A stretch of 64,000 nt of DNA from Ruminiclostridium papyrosolvens DSM 2782 (GCF_029318685.1 NZ_CP119677.1:3215001-3279000), one strand, 5' to 3'; numbered from the stretch's first letter, positions 1 to 9,298 are shown. Program-made: numbers and translations. Notes: a model not told the origin generated them from the letters alone.

Positions 1-1396
1 GGGATTAGAATCCATCCCTGTAAAACTGTCCGTAGCCGAACCTAAGATTGTGACAGTATTAGTTGTAGTTGATACTGTCACTGCACCCATGACCGGATAA
101 GATTTATCCAAATTAAAACTGACTGTTTTAGTAACCGGTGTAGTTATTCCAATATCATCTGCCTCAAATCTGATTGTATGAGTTCCTTCGCTTAGTGTAC
201 TCATATCCAGAGAATTGAAATTCACAGTTTGTGCCGCCAAAGTATTTGTGAGTGTCTTTGTATCCCTTGGAGTAGTTTCAGAATCTATGTAATATCTGCA
301 TGACAGAGTATCATTATCTATATCTGAGATTGTTATTCGAGGAATAAATCCAGTATCTTTCTCAGAGAATGTCATGTTATCCGAAGGTGAATTTACCGTA
401 TAACTCGGTGGCGTACTGATAGAACATTCCCAGAGTGAATTTGTCATTCCATGACCATTAGCAGAACCAAAAACATATATTTTATTGTTTATGGCTGCTG
501 CTGAATTATTACCGACAACAAATGGTGCATCAGCCATTTGAATCCACTTATTTGTTGCCGGGTCATACTCATGCATGCCTTTTACATACACATCGTTGTA
601 AAGTCCTCCGCAAACATACATCTTTCCGTTTATGACAACGGCACTGTGCTCTCTGCTAGCAGGGCCATATGACTTGGTAGTCCATTTGTTTGTCAGTGGA
701 TCATATTCCATTAAACACCCCGTAATTCTCCAATCCTTATCACCTGTTTGCCCTCCATAAACATACATCTTCCCATTTATGCCCACCGCTGTCTGATTGA
801 CTAATGGCACCGGGCTGTTCGCTTTATTAGTCCATATTGTTGATTGAGGATCATACTCCCATAAGTCACTTGTAATAAAATCTCCACTATAATTACCACC
901 AAATATATAGATTTTACCATTTACAGAGGCCATCGACCGCCCACCGCTAGAGATCTTGGGACAGGCACTTAGTATTGTCCATTTGTCAGTTGCAGGGTCA
1001 TACACGTAAAAATCTCTATATGAATTAACATACATTTTTCCATCTACCACTGCTGCACATGGGCCAACTAGTGTAGCTGGACAAGTTGCTTTCTGTAACC
1101 ACGTATCCGTTACAGGATTATATTCCCATAAGTCATGATTATATTGAAATCCACTATCGCCTCCGAAAACATACATCTTACCATTTATCGCTACGGAAAC
1201 CTGATTATAACGCGGTGTTGCCCCACTTGCCTTCTGAACCCAGGTGGAATACGCAGCAGCCGAAGCTGTGTTATTTTGTCCAAACCTCACTCCCCCCCCC
1301 GCTTTGCGAATCAAAAATAAAACTAACCCCCGACAACACAATAGCCATTGCCAGCAGCAAAGCTATTATCTTCTTACCCCTTCTGTGCAAAAACAT
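1..1396 (-). CDS. Secreted Kelch-repeat protein, 3' end outside window, frame broken at a G9 run
   Basis: The gene reads leftward and leaves the window at base 1. From ATG 1396 the frame gives a signal peptide (basic HRRGKK, then a hydrophobic core of about 15 residues), passes through GGG GGG GGG (C9 on the plus strand, 1292-1300) and stops 8 codons later. In the next frame an uninterrupted reading continues to base 1 with Kelch-type repeats (VAINGKMYVFGG and similar about every 50 residues) and then an Ig/cadherin-like Thr/Ser-rich part. Eight or eleven G would join the two frames. Known: Kelch repeats form beta-propellers. Inferred: an exported or surface protein, either a frameshift mutant, switched by slippage, or a sequencing error. 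Confidence 0.7.
1292..1300 (-). repeat. G9 homopolymer run at the frame break of the Kelch gene
   Basis: There are nine consecutive C on the plus strand (G9 in the coding strand), directly after the signal-peptide codons. Signal-peptide and Kelch frames are offset so that loss of one G or gain of two restores one open frame. Long G runs are rare in such AT-rich DNA and are classical slippage sites. Confidence 0.85.
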
Positions 1397-1517
1397 AACA
1401 TAATCCCCTTTTTTATTGAATTTTGTCAAGCGATGGATTATATAATATTACCATGACATGTAAATTCTATCAATTATGTTCTGTTTTTGATTTACAGCTT
1501 TTATTTACACATTACAA

Positions 1518-1996
1518 TTATTTCAGATTCCTGTACCCCTTCCGCCTCACCGCTTTCAGTAATACATCCTTGATGTATTGTACTGCTCGTTGTACCATGT
1601 ATCTATTCCAACGGTTTCATTGTCCTTGAGGCTGTCATATCTGCCGTCAGATGTAATAACTCGCACCCCATATTCCTCCAGAAAATCAAGGAAAAGCAGA
1701 GTTTTGGCATTGTTTCTTCCCAACCTTGACAAGTCCTTTAAAACAACGAGATTCACATTGCAAGCCATTACGTCTTTTTTCAGTTCTTCAAGGGCATACC
1801 TTTCGAAGCCCGCTCCTGAAACATTGTCATCAACATAAGTTTTATAGATAGTTCCAATGTTATTCTTTTTCACAAAGTCTGCCAGAAGCTTTTTCTGGGT
1901 TTCAATGGTATCAATATTTTCTTCATTCTCGTCTCGGCTTTGCCGTACATATATACCTATATGATAATTGATATCTGGTTTGTTAAATCCAAGCAT
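1518..1996 (-). pseudogene. Serine recombinase remnant (resolvase N-terminal domain only)
   Basis: The first ~140 residues are the catalytic domain of a large serine recombinase: YVRQS with the nucleophile Ser20, the TIETQKKLL segment, and LKDLSRLGRN with the conserved arginines. After WYNEQY the ATG frame reads only NTSRMYY and stops at 1556. A shifted frame continues with IKDVLLKAVRRKGYRNLK and stops at 1518-1520, which fits the start of the recombinase domain after a small indel. The DNA-binding, zinc-ribbon and coiled-coil parts (normally 300 or more residues) are absent. This is inferred to be a dead relic of a mobile element; no element ends were recognised beside it. Confidence 0.75.
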
Positions 1997-2083
1997 GGCA
2001 TCCTCCCCATTTTTACAAATTAAGTCTGGATAAATACTATTCTATTTATATTCAGTAAATTCGAATTATAAAAATTGTCCATG

Positions 2084-2124
2084 AAAAAGGCATACTAACC
2101 GATTAACAGTCAGTATGCCTTTTT
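2084..2124 (-). terminator. Intrinsic terminator after the esterase gene
   Basis: An 8-bp stem GGCATACT/AGTATGCC flanked by A5 and T5 lies 31 bases beyond the esterase stop. Because both flanks are A/T tracts it could also act on the plus strand. Confidence 0.7.
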
Positions 2125-2154
2125 ATGTAAGAAAACTCTTTATACTACAATTTT

Positions 2155-3069
2155 TTATCTGGTAGGAAGCATTTCATCAAGATATTTATTAATTAATTTA
2201 GCAGGTATATGTCCCGGTCTTTCAAATCCAAGTATCATATTACAGTGGGCATAACCTTTTACAATGTGTAACTTTGTATGCTTGGCACCTTTTTCAACAA
2301 GCCTGTCATGCAGTTCAATGGAATTTGTTCTGGGAACGAGCCAGTCATCTCCTCCATGCAAAATAAGACAAGGGGGTTCTTTTCCCGTTATATGTGAAAC
2401 AGGCGAACATTCAACTTTATTATCATCTCCACCCAACATTGCAATTATTGCCGCACCAAGCATAGGTGGCATGTAATTTTCCTGAAGGTTAAAATCATGT
2501 ATCCCACTCAAAGGTATCCAGCATTTAACCTTCTTAATATCTATATCATATTTCTTATGCCATTTAACTCCCGCAACAAGAAGAGCTGCCAAATGTCCTC
2601 CGGCAGAATGTCCCACTACACAAATTCTATTTGGGTCGCCGCCATAATCATGTATATTTTCCTGCACCCATTTAAGAGCTTTAGCACAGTCTTCTATTAT
2701 TGCAGGATGTGTCACATTTGGTGATAACCTGTAGTTTATGGAAACAACCGTATATCCTTTTTTTATCCAGTCATGCGCAACAAATCTTGTATTGCTTTTA
2801 TCTTCATTCGTCCAGCCGCCTCCATGTATATAGAAAATAACCGGTCGTTTCTTTTTTTGTGGAGTTTTTAAATGGTGAATGTCCAGTCTTTGCAGAGGGT
2901 CCTCACTGTAGGGTCTTGCAAAGTAGTCCTGACGCTTGGGATCCGGTGTGGCATAAAAAAACGGATACTCTAGTCCACATTGTCCATAAAATGCCCAGTC
3001 CTTCTCTTGGATTGAGTTTAACGGTTCTTCTGAATCTACAAACTGCCTATAATCAGCCTCATAATTCAT
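2155..3069 (-). CDS. Alpha/beta hydrolase, HSL-type carboxylesterase
   Basis: This 304-residue protein belongs to the hormone-sensitive-lipase-like esterase/lipase family. It has the oxyanion-hole motif HGGGW (82-86), the nucleophile elbow GHSAG (153-157, Ser155), an acid residue in LHGGDDWLVP and a catalytic His in GYAHCNM. No signal peptide is seen, so it should be cytosolic. The family hydrolyses short-chain esters. In a cellulolytic organism, deacetylation of imported xylo-oligosaccharides is possible, but that is inference. It is a single-gene unit with its own terminator. Confidence 0.8.
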   Translation of the reverse strand: MNYEADYRQFVDSEEPLNSIQEKDWAFYGQCGLEYPFFYATPDPKRQDYFARPYSEDPLQRLDIHHLKTPQKKKRPVIFYIHGGGWTNEDKSNTRFVAHDWIKKGYTVVSINYRLSPNVTHPAIIEDCAKALKWVQENIHDYGGDPNRICVVGHSAGGHLAALLVAGVKWHKKYDIDIKKVKCWIPLSGIHDFNLQENYMPPMLGAAIIAMLGGDDNKVECSPVSHITGKEPPCLILHGGDDWLVPRTNSIELHDRLVEKGAKHTKLHIVKGYAHCNMILGFERPGHIPAKLINKYLDEMLPTR

Positions 3070-3187
3070 AATTTCTGCCTCCGTATTTGGTTATGACATT
3101 GATTTTTAATTTCATTTTGTAGATTTCTACAAATATTTACATATTCCTCCTACTAATACAATATTTTAATAAAATTAACAACTAATT

Positions 3188-4003
3188 CTAAACTTTTAAA
3201 TCTCTGCGTCTATAAAATAAATACGTTGCACTCACAAAAACTGTAACAGCAACAATACACAAAACCACTATTGTAATATCAATACCTTTCCCATCAACTA
3301 TATCCTTGTAACTAAAATATTTAAAAGGCGAAAAAACATTAATTATATTTACTTTATCAGTCAGGTCAGTAATCTTTGCTACGATAAAACTTCCCATAAG
3401 TATTCCTGCTGCCGCTGACCCTGAAACCTTTGGTTTTTTAATTACAGCAGCAAGGGCTGCACCTAAAGACAAAAATACAAGTTGGACAATAAACATGCTC
3501 ACAAAAAACACTGCAATATTCTTTGTAATGTCCTCTCCCTTGCTATAAACATCAACCATCATTAACGACGTACCAAAACTTATCAGGTTAATAACCACCA
3601 AATTAGCAAAAGCAGCAAAAAACTTTGAAGTAATTACCTTTGTACGGGATACAGGTTTCACCATTAAAAATTCCGTAGTTTTATCCCTTTCCTCTTTTGC
3701 TATTATTCCGCTTCCAAGCAAAACTGCATGTATGGCCACCGCAAGCTCAATATAGACAAACATCATTCCGAAAAAACCGCCTATAGTTGTAACATCAAAA
3801 GAACCCATTCCCAGTAAAGCCTTCAAGGTATACGGCATTTTTTCAAAAACGTCACTGCCTCCTCCGCCTGAAGAGTAAGCAGTATATTTTCCCATCCCGC
3901 TGAGTATCAACAAAAACATGCAGACACTCCATATAATCAAGGCTTTTCTGTTTGCCTTCAATTCTCTAAAAAAAATATTCATAAATAAAGCCTCCTTTAG
4001 CAA
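3188..4003 (-). CDS. ABC-2 type transporter permease (second)
   Basis: A 271-residue integral membrane protein with about six hydrophobic segments, beginning MNIFFRELKANRKALIIWS, a typical ABC-2 permease opening. An alternative start six codons in (MNIF) is plausible. It follows a paralogous permease by 10 bases and shares the KEERDKTTEFLMVKPVSR loop with it (there SRERTADFLLVKPVSR), which suggests a duplication giving a heterodimeric channel. It is the last gene of the TetR-ABC operon; the likely job is export of a drug, peptide or lipid. Confidence 0.8.
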   Translation of the reverse strand: MLKEALFMNIFFRELKANRKALIIWSVCMFLLILSGMGKYTAYSSGGGGSDVFEKMPYTLKALLGMGSFDVTTIGGFFGMMFVYIELAVAIHAVLLGSGIIAKEERDKTTEFLMVKPVSRTKVITSKFFAAFANLVVINLISFGTSLMMVDVYSKGEDITKNIAVFFVSMFIVQLVFLSLGAALAAVIKKPKVSGSAAAGILMGSFIVAKITDLTDKVNIINVFSPFKYFSYKDIVDGKGIDITIVVLCIVAVTVFVSATYLFYRRRDLKV

Positions 4004-4013
4004 TCCCGAGCAG

Positions 4014-4805
4014 TTAACTTACCGCATGGATATCCTTTCTGATATAAATGATATAGCTTGAAATAATGGCTGCAACTACTATTACAGCAGCCGTAACAAG
4101 ATATGAAGCCTCATAGCCTGCATTATTTATGATATAGGTAATATCAAAATATCTGAAGGGAGAAATATATCGTGTAAAATCCAAAGCCCCCACCATATAA
4201 AGTCCAAAAACCACGCCAAGAGATATTGGAAGAACAGATTTCAGTTTTTTAAAAAATACCGAAATAATCATACCTATCGCCATAAAAATAATCTGCAGGA
4301 ATAATAACGTCAGGTTTATCATAAAGAACAGTTTATTACTATAATTTTCAGTCTTAACAGCGTTTGCTATAAGAAGTGTTACAACATAAAAAGCAATATT
4401 TGTATAAACTATGGTTGCCAATGCAGCCATCAGCTTTGCACTTACTATTGATTTACGGGAAACAGGCTTTACCAGAAGGAAATCTGCAGTACGCTCTCTG
4501 GATTCCCTTGAAAGTATGGAAATTCCAATATTCATACCCTCAATAGCACCTCCAAGTGTAATAAATGAGAATACCATGGAATAAAAGCCTAATAAGGAAG
4601 CAATATTATCAATATTTATTCCAAGCATAGCCCTTATTGCAGGAGGATAGTTGGCAAGGAGTTTTTTGAACTCTTCAGCCTCAGCAGCAACATTAGGATA
4701 TATGGAAAGAAAGAGTGCTGACAAAGCTATCAGGCTTATTGTCCATATAGACGCTGACTTTCTCATGGATTTAAGCTCATGGAGAAACATATTCATAAAA
4801 ATCAA
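4014..4805 (-). CDS. ABC-2 type transporter permease (first)
   Basis: A 263-residue membrane protein with six predicted hydrophobic segments and the cytosolic motif RERTADFLLVKPVSRKSIV, paralogous to the next gene. Its start overlaps the stop of the upstream ATPase by four bases, indicating translational coupling. With the ATPase and the second permease it makes up a complete efflux-type ABC transporter. The substrate cannot be deduced. Confidence 0.8.
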   Translation of the reverse strand: MIFMNMFLHELKSMRKSASIWTISLIALSALFLSIYPNVAAEAEEFKKLLANYPPAIRAMLGINIDNIASLLGFYSMVFSFITLGGAIEGMNIGISILSRESRERTADFLLVKPVSRKSIVSAKLMAALATIVYTNIAFYVVTLLIANAVKTENYSNKLFFMINLTLLFLQIIFMAIGMIISVFFKKLKSVLPISLGVVFGLYMVGALDFTRYISPFRYFDITYIINNAGYEASYLVTAAVIVVAAIISSYIIYIRKDIHAVS

Positions 4806-5683
4806 TCCTCCTTTACGTAATAATGCATAAAGATTTCCTCAAGGTCAGGTTCTTCAATTGAAATATTGCTAAGATTGATATCAGCCATTTTTGCCATAAT
4901 CAAATTGATGTTTCCTTTAAAAATGAAATTAATGCTGTTACCTTTACTTTCCAATTTGCTGACACCCTTTATATCAAATACATCTTTAGAAATAATTTCT
5001 TTAGTTTCAATACCAATCTTCTTATAACTGTTTTCCTGAAGTGTACTCATTTTTTCGAGCTTTATAAGCTTACCATCCTTTATGAAAGCCACTCTGCTGC
5101 ACATTTTCTGAACCTCACTGAGAATATGCGAAGAAAAGAACACTGTTGCTCCCTTACGGTTTTCCTCTGCAATAAGCTCAAAGAATTTCTGCTGCATAAG
5201 AGGGTCAAGTCCACTGGTAGGCTCATCAAGAATAATCAACTTTGGTTCGTGAAGAAGCCCCTGGACAATACCCACCTTTTTCTTATTTCCGAAGGAAAGG
5301 TCTTCTATTTTCTTTTTAAGGTCAAGATTCATTACTTCTGCAAGTTCTTTAATTCTATTTGTACAGTCCTTTTTGTAAAAACTGGCTGAATACTTCAAAA
5401 GGTCTATTACCCTCATATTGTCATAGTAAAAAACCTCTGAAGGAAGGTATCCCAATTCTTTTCTCACCTCAGGATGTTCAGTACAGCTTTTTCCAAATAC
5501 AGTTGCACTCCCCTCAGAGGGATATATAAGGCCAAGGAGGGTTCTGATAGTAGTTGACTTGCCTGCTCCATTAGGACCGATAAAACCGAAAATCTCGCCC
5601 TGCTCTACGCTAAGATTTATATTGCTTATACCTCTTGCTTTACCATAACTTTTTGTAAGATTCTTAATTTCAATGACACTCAT
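4802..5683 (-). CDS. ABC transporter ATP-binding protein
   Basis: A 293-residue ATPase of the drug/antibiotic export type: Walker A GPNGAGKST (36-44), signature-like LSFGN (129-133) and Walker B LIILDEPTSGLD (149-160). The signature is LSFGN rather than LSGGQ, as is common in this subfamily. It overlaps the TetR gene stop and the first permease start by four bases each, so the four genes form one tightly coupled operon. It powers the two ABC-2 permeases. Confidence 0.88.
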   Translation of the reverse strand: MSVIEIKNLTKSYGKARGISNINLSVEQGEIFGFIGPNGAGKSTTIRTLLGLIYPSEGSATVFGKSCTEHPEVRKELGYLPSEVFYYDNMRVIDLLKYSASFYKKDCTNRIKELAEVMNLDLKKKIEDLSFGNKKKVGIVQGLLHEPKLIILDEPTSGLDPLMQQKFFELIAEENRKGATVFFSSHILSEVQKMCSRVAFIKDGKLIKLEKMSTLQENSYKKIGIETKEIISKDVFDIKGVSKLESKGNSINFIFKGNINLIMAKMADINLSNISIEEPDLEEIFMHYYVKED

Positions 5684-6291
5684 AAATACTCCTCCTTATA
5701 AAAATTGTTCCTGAGCAAATCCATACATTCATAAAATTCCTTTAACATAGCGTCAATATCCAGTATAGATGCAGGCAATTGACCGAAGTAACCTTCCGCC
5801 ATCCATATAAGCATTTTTAGTACTGACTTTGGGTCAATACCTTCTTTAAATTTTGAAGTATCCATTCCTTCAAAAGCAATTTTGTCTCTGTAATCATCTC
5901 CAGCGGCAAGCAGAGTTGTAATATCCGACTTTACTTCAGGGTCAGACTCAAAATATACTCCAATCAGAAAAGCTGGAATATAATTATGCTTCTTCATTAC
6001 CGAGGCCTTAAGCTTAGATGATTGCTTTATTCTTTCAAAGAAATCGGTAACCGTGGAATCAAAGCCACTATTTATTTCATTAATAATGATGTCAGTGCAC
6101 ATTCTTATTAAATATAAATACAAATCCTTTTTTGTCCCGAAATAGTGAAATACCATTGCTTTTGAAATATCAGCAGCTTTTGCTATATCGCTGACAGAGG
6201 TTTTCTTGTAGCCATTTGCCCCAAATGATTTAAGAGCTGCATCAACAATTCTTTTTCTTTTATCTTCAGGCAGGTTTAAAAACTTATCCAA
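5680..6291 (-). CDS. TetR-family transcriptional regulator
   Basis: A 203-residue TetR repressor with an N-terminal helix-turn-helix (ALKSFGANGYKKTSVSDIAKAA, then a KAMVFHYFGTKKDLY recognition region) and a ligand-binding helical C-terminus. It is first in an operon with an ABC exporter. Two palindromes just upstream are the likely operators, so it probably represses itself and the exporter until a ligand binds. Confidence 0.87.
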   Translation of the reverse strand: MDKFLNLPEDKRKRIVDAALKSFGANGYKKTSVSDIAKAADISKAMVFHYFGTKKDLYLYLIRMCTDIIINEINSGFDSTVTDFFERIKQSSKLKASVMKKHNYIPAFLIGVYFESDPEVKSDITTLLAAGDDYRDKIAFEGMDTSKFKEGIDPKSVLKMLIWMAEGYFGQLPASILDIDAMLKEFYECMDLLRNNFYKEEYL

Positions 6292-6314
6292 AATATCACC
6301 TCAAAAAACTAATA

Positions 6315-6360
6315 AACCGAATCGGTTGATATAAGAATATCATCATAAACCGATTCGGTC
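6315..6360. promoter_or_regulatory. Pair of TetR operator-like palindromes
   Basis: AACCGAATCGGTT (6315-6327) and AACCGATTCGGTC (6348-6360) are near-perfect palindromes centred 33 bases apart, about three helical turns. They sit 24 to 69 bases upstream of the TetR start codon, the usual place for autoregulatory TetR operators. Confidence 0.7.
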
Positions 6361-6393
6361 AATACATTTAATAAATAAATCAGATTACAAACA

Positions 6394-6462
6394 AAAAAGC
6401 ATAACACCGTATTATAAGAAGCCTTACAGGCTAATCACTTTACGGTTATTATGCTTTTTAAC
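6394..6462. terminator. Long imperfect hairpin between the TetR operon and the esterase gene
   Basis: AAAAAAGCATAACACCGT pairs imperfectly with ACGGTTATTATGCTTTTT across about 33 bases of loop. Both arms end in A/T tracts. It lies directly after the stop of the minus-strand dockerin esterase and can terminate it. Confidence 0.5.
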
Positions 6463-6477
6463 TCATTCAGGCGAAAT

Positions 6478-7791
6478 TTACCATCCTAAATCAGTTTTTA
6501 TAGTTTCAGCAAGCTGGTTTGCCATCAGCTCATGTGTTTTAACGCTGGGATGCCAGTCCTCGCCGTAGCCGTTTGACTCAAGCTGTACAGGAAATTCTAT
6601 TAAATGAATCTTTGAATCTCCTGAAGCTTTTTTCTGGTCGACAACACTGGTTATAGCACCCTTGCACTTTGTCAGTTGATCCCCTGACAGCATTGGCCCT
6701 GCTGCACAATAGATATGGGCATCAGGATACTGTCCCCTTATTTTTGTTACAAAGTTTGAATATGCCGTTGCAAAGGTTGTTTTATCAACAGAACCTGTAC
6801 TAAAGTCGTTGGTACCCAGATTGATTACAACTACTTGAGGAGTCCATTTGCTTGAATCCCAAGTGAGAGTTGTATTGTAAGGAAGTACTCTTGAATAAAC
6901 TGCCGGCATTAAGTCATTAAGATCCCCGCCATAGTTTTGTACTAATCCTTTACCTGACCAGCACACAGTTGTCGGGTCAGCCTTCAGAAGTCTGGCAGTT
7001 ATTGCGCCATACGCCATATATGCATTTTCATTTTTGGTTGTAAACGACTGATACTGGGTTGTTCCTTCGTTACCGTAACCGCATGTAATAGAATCACCTA
7101 TGAACTCAATTCTTCTTGTTGATGGTAAAGGAGCAGGTAACAATTCACCGCCTGTAACATTAAAGCCTAAAAATTGTGCTTCACCAATCCAAGCTTCAGT
7201 TCTTCTGACCAGTTCAACAGTATGTGTAATACCGTCCTTAAGGCCGGAAGCAAGAGTAATCGGAGAAGAAGACCCGGAAGGAATATTAACAGGTGTTTTT
7301 ACAACTCCGTCAATTATAACGTTAAACCAGTTGTCCCCTGAGGATTTAATAGTTGCACTTATTGCAGTTCCTGTAAAACTTGCCTTTATAGTAGAAGTAC
7401 TCCACCCGAATTTAGGTCCGGCAGAATCGCTGGTATCAAACCTACCAACCAGCAGTACTCCGGGTTTTTCAGGTGCAGCGTTAATCGGAAGGGTCTTAAC
7501 CATGCCCAACAGATATTGTTTCAAAATAGCTAAGTCCATTGCATCCAACGCACTATCACTATTTAAATCCATATATTTGTAGTATGTAGTATCCTGCTCA
7601 ATGAAATATTTCTTAAATTTAACAAAATCCAGAGCATCCACATTGTTGTCACCATTGAAGTCACCATACACACCGGCTGGCTCAGTTGCAGAAACGTTTG
7701 TGCTGCCTGCAGCAGCTAAAAATAGTACAAAAAGCATTGAAAACACAATTAGAAATGCCCCTGATTTTCTTGTCACATTAAATTTTTTCAT
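6478..7791 (-). CDS. Cellulosomal CE2-like carbohydrate esterase with N-terminal dockerin
   Basis: A 437-residue secreted enzyme: signal peptide (1-35); type I dockerin (43-98) with two Ca-binding loops (D44-N46-D48-D52-D55 and D75-N77-D79-D83-D86); a jelly-roll domain (about 110-215); and an SGNH hydrolase with GDSITCG (Ser234), GTND (Asn328) and DWH (Asp412, His414). The jelly-roll plus SGNH order is that of family CE2 acetyl-xylan/glucomannan esterases. Dockerin recognition pairs are Ala53-Leu54 and Ala84-Met85, the C. cellulolyticum-type pattern. It should be carried on a cohesin scaffold and remove acetyl groups from hemicellulose. A dockerin placed N-terminally is less usual than C-terminal. 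Confidence 0.88.
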   Translation of the reverse strand: MKKFNVTRKSGAFLIVFSMLFVLFLAAAGSTNVSATEPAGVYGDFNGDNNVDALDFVKFKKYFIEQDTTYYKYMDLNSDSALDAMDLAILKQYLLGMVKTLPINAAPEKPGVLLVGRFDTSDSAGPKFGWSTSTIKASFTGTAISATIKSSGDNWFNVIIDGVVKTPVNIPSGSSSPITLASGLKDGITHTVELVRRTEAWIGEAQFLGFNVTGGELLPAPLPSTRRIEFIGDSITCGYGNEGTTQYQSFTTKNENAYMAYGAITARLLKADPTTVCWSGKGLVQNYGGDLNDLMPAVYSRVLPYNTTLTWDSSKWTPQVVVINLGTNDFSTGSVDKTTFATAYSNFVTKIRGQYPDAHIYCAAGPMLSGDQLTKCKGAITSVVDQKKASGDSKIHLIEFPVQLESNGYGEDWHPSVKTHELMANQLAETIKTDLGW

Positions 7792-8397
7792 AATAAAAAC
7801 TCCTATATTCTTTATTTTTAAAATTATAGAAAACTCAATTTTAAATTGCTTCTCAGCATCCCCCCTTTACAATAGAATCAGGAAATACCGGTAGAATACA
7901 GGAATATTTACAATGGCTAATAAAGAATTCAATTAGAAAGAAATGTATATCGTCGATAAAGAAATAACTTAGTAGTTTATAGAATAAAAACCGGTACTAA
8001 ATTTGATTATAAAAAATATCCCACCTCCCAACTCAAAGTATAATTTCAATTTCCAAGAATACTTTAATATTAACTTATACAAAATTCAATATTAAAAATT
8101 GTACTCCTTTATATGCTAAAAATATACACCCAAAAAATATTACAAATTACGAGTCAATAACTTAATAATAAGCTCCTTAATATCAATTTTACCTTTATAT
8201 ATGCTAACAACTTTTTTCGTTTTTGCTTTTGACATATGAATACACCTATACCCCTGTTAGAAATACTAGTATATTTATATTCAGTTAATGTTAATTTAAA
8301 ATTTGTCCTTTAAAAATCAAAAAGGACACAACAATCTGAAATTACCTGTAACAAGTGTAACTTCGGTGTTATGCCCACAATTTCAAAACCTGATAAT
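7792..8397. other. AT-rich intergenic region, about 600 bases
   Basis: It holds the leader and promoter region of the dockerin esterase, one possible 31-codon gene (8140-8235), and a weak hairpin GTCCTTT/AAAGGAC (8305-8327) that could end the 5-formyl-THF cyclo-ligase transcript. Nothing else was recognised. Confidence 0.6.
8140..8235 (-). CDS. Possible 31-residue basic peptide
   Basis: An ATG frame of 31 codons starts MSKAKTKKVVSIYKG and has a Lys-rich start followed by an amphipathic Ile/Leu-rich helix (IDIKELIIKLL). The ribosome-binding site is weak (TAGGTG about 8 bases upstream). It is not recognised as a family. The amino-acid pattern looks protein-like, but a frame this short can occur by chance. 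Confidence 0.3.
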   Translation of the reverse strand: MSKAKTKKVVSIYKGKIDIKELIIKLLTRNL

Positions 8398-8964
8398 TTA
8401 AATAATTTTATCTTCTGTAATAATAATGTCCATGGGAATGTCAAGTTCATCGCAGGGTATTTCATCCATTACCTGAAAATCAAAAGCAACCCCTACCTTC
8501 AAGCAGTTGTCTGATATTAATTTCAGAAACCTGTCGTAATAACCGGCTCCATACCCCATACGATTTCTGTGTAAATCAAATGCACATCCCGGTACAATCA
8601 CCACATCAATTAAATCAGGACTGACAGTATTATTTTGTCCTGTAGCAGGCTCCAATACACCATAAGTTCCAGGCTCCAGTTCCTGTAGGCTGCTTATTTT
8701 TACTGCCTCCAAGGATTTTCCCTTAGTTTTAACAACCCGGGGAACACATACCTGTTTTCCTTGGGAAAGCCAGTTATTAATAATATCATGAGTATAAACC
8801 TCGCTCCCAAAGCTCACATAACACATCAAGGTCTCTGCATTCTTAACGCAGTCTAACTCATTTAGCCTTTGAGCTAAAATACTTGATTTTTCAAGTAAAC
8901 TATCTGAACTCATACTATCCCTAAAGGAAATGTACTTTTTTCTCATTTCATTCTTTTTACACAA
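8398..8964 (-). CDS. 5-formyltetrahydrofolate cyclo-ligase
   Basis: A 188-residue enzyme of the 5-FCL/MTHFS family, converting 5-formyl-THF to 5,10-methenyl-THF with ATP. The family features are a basic N-terminal helix (EMRKKYISFRD), the LMCYVSFGSEVYT segment and the signature MGYGAGYYDRFL near the C-terminus. It recycles folate needed by the purine genes found later in the window, although it is not in that operon. Confidence 0.9.
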   Translation of the reverse strand: MCKKNEMRKKYISFRDSMSSDSLLEKSSILAQRLNELDCVKNAETLMCYVSFGSEVYTHDIINNWLSQGKQVCVPRVVKTKGKSLEAVKISSLQELEPGTYGVLEPATGQNNTVSPDLIDVVIVPGCAFDLHRNRMGYGAGYYDRFLKLISDNCLKVGVAFDFQVMDEIPCDELDIPMDIIITEDKII

Positions 8965-8965
8965 A

Positions 8966-9298
8966 TTACAGTATTCCTCTCCAATTTAGCCACAATAAAG
9001 CCAACGTACAAAATGTAATAATAGAAACAGCCATTAGTACAAATCCAAACCACCTTTTATCTTTTGCCTCATCAGATACAAATACCATACCCGCAATCAG
9101 ACCTATAAATTGCCCCAGTACGGGAACCAATACGGTAAGGGAGGTTAATACTCCTTTTTTCCAATTACTGATAACCTTATTGTTTATGTAATTAAGATTC
9201 CCCAGTAACATTTCACGTTCAAGGCTGGTTACCTCACTACTGTTCCAAGCCAGGCTGCTGTCGTCATAGCCCTTGTTATTGCTGTGTTCCTGCTTCAT
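8966..9298 (-). CDS. Small membrane protein, unknown
   Basis: 110 residues, not recognised. It has a soluble acidic N-terminus of about 45 residues and two hydrophobic segments (about 50-72 and 84-104) joined by the charged loop SDEAKDKRW. A GGAGG-type site precedes the ATG. The stop is one base before the cyclo-ligase start, so the two genes are probably co-transcribed. Confidence 0.6.
   Translation of the reverse strand: MKQEHSNNKGYDDSSLAWNSSEVTSLEREMLLGNLNYINNKVISNWKKGVLTSLTVLVPVLGQFIGLIAGMVFVSDEAKDKRWFGFVLMAVSIITFCTLALLWLNWRGIL

Noticed and set aside
7100-7582. Plus-strand open frame of 160 codons opposite the dockerin esterase
   Set aside because: It is the shadow of a gene with clear domains and catalytic motifs on the other strand.
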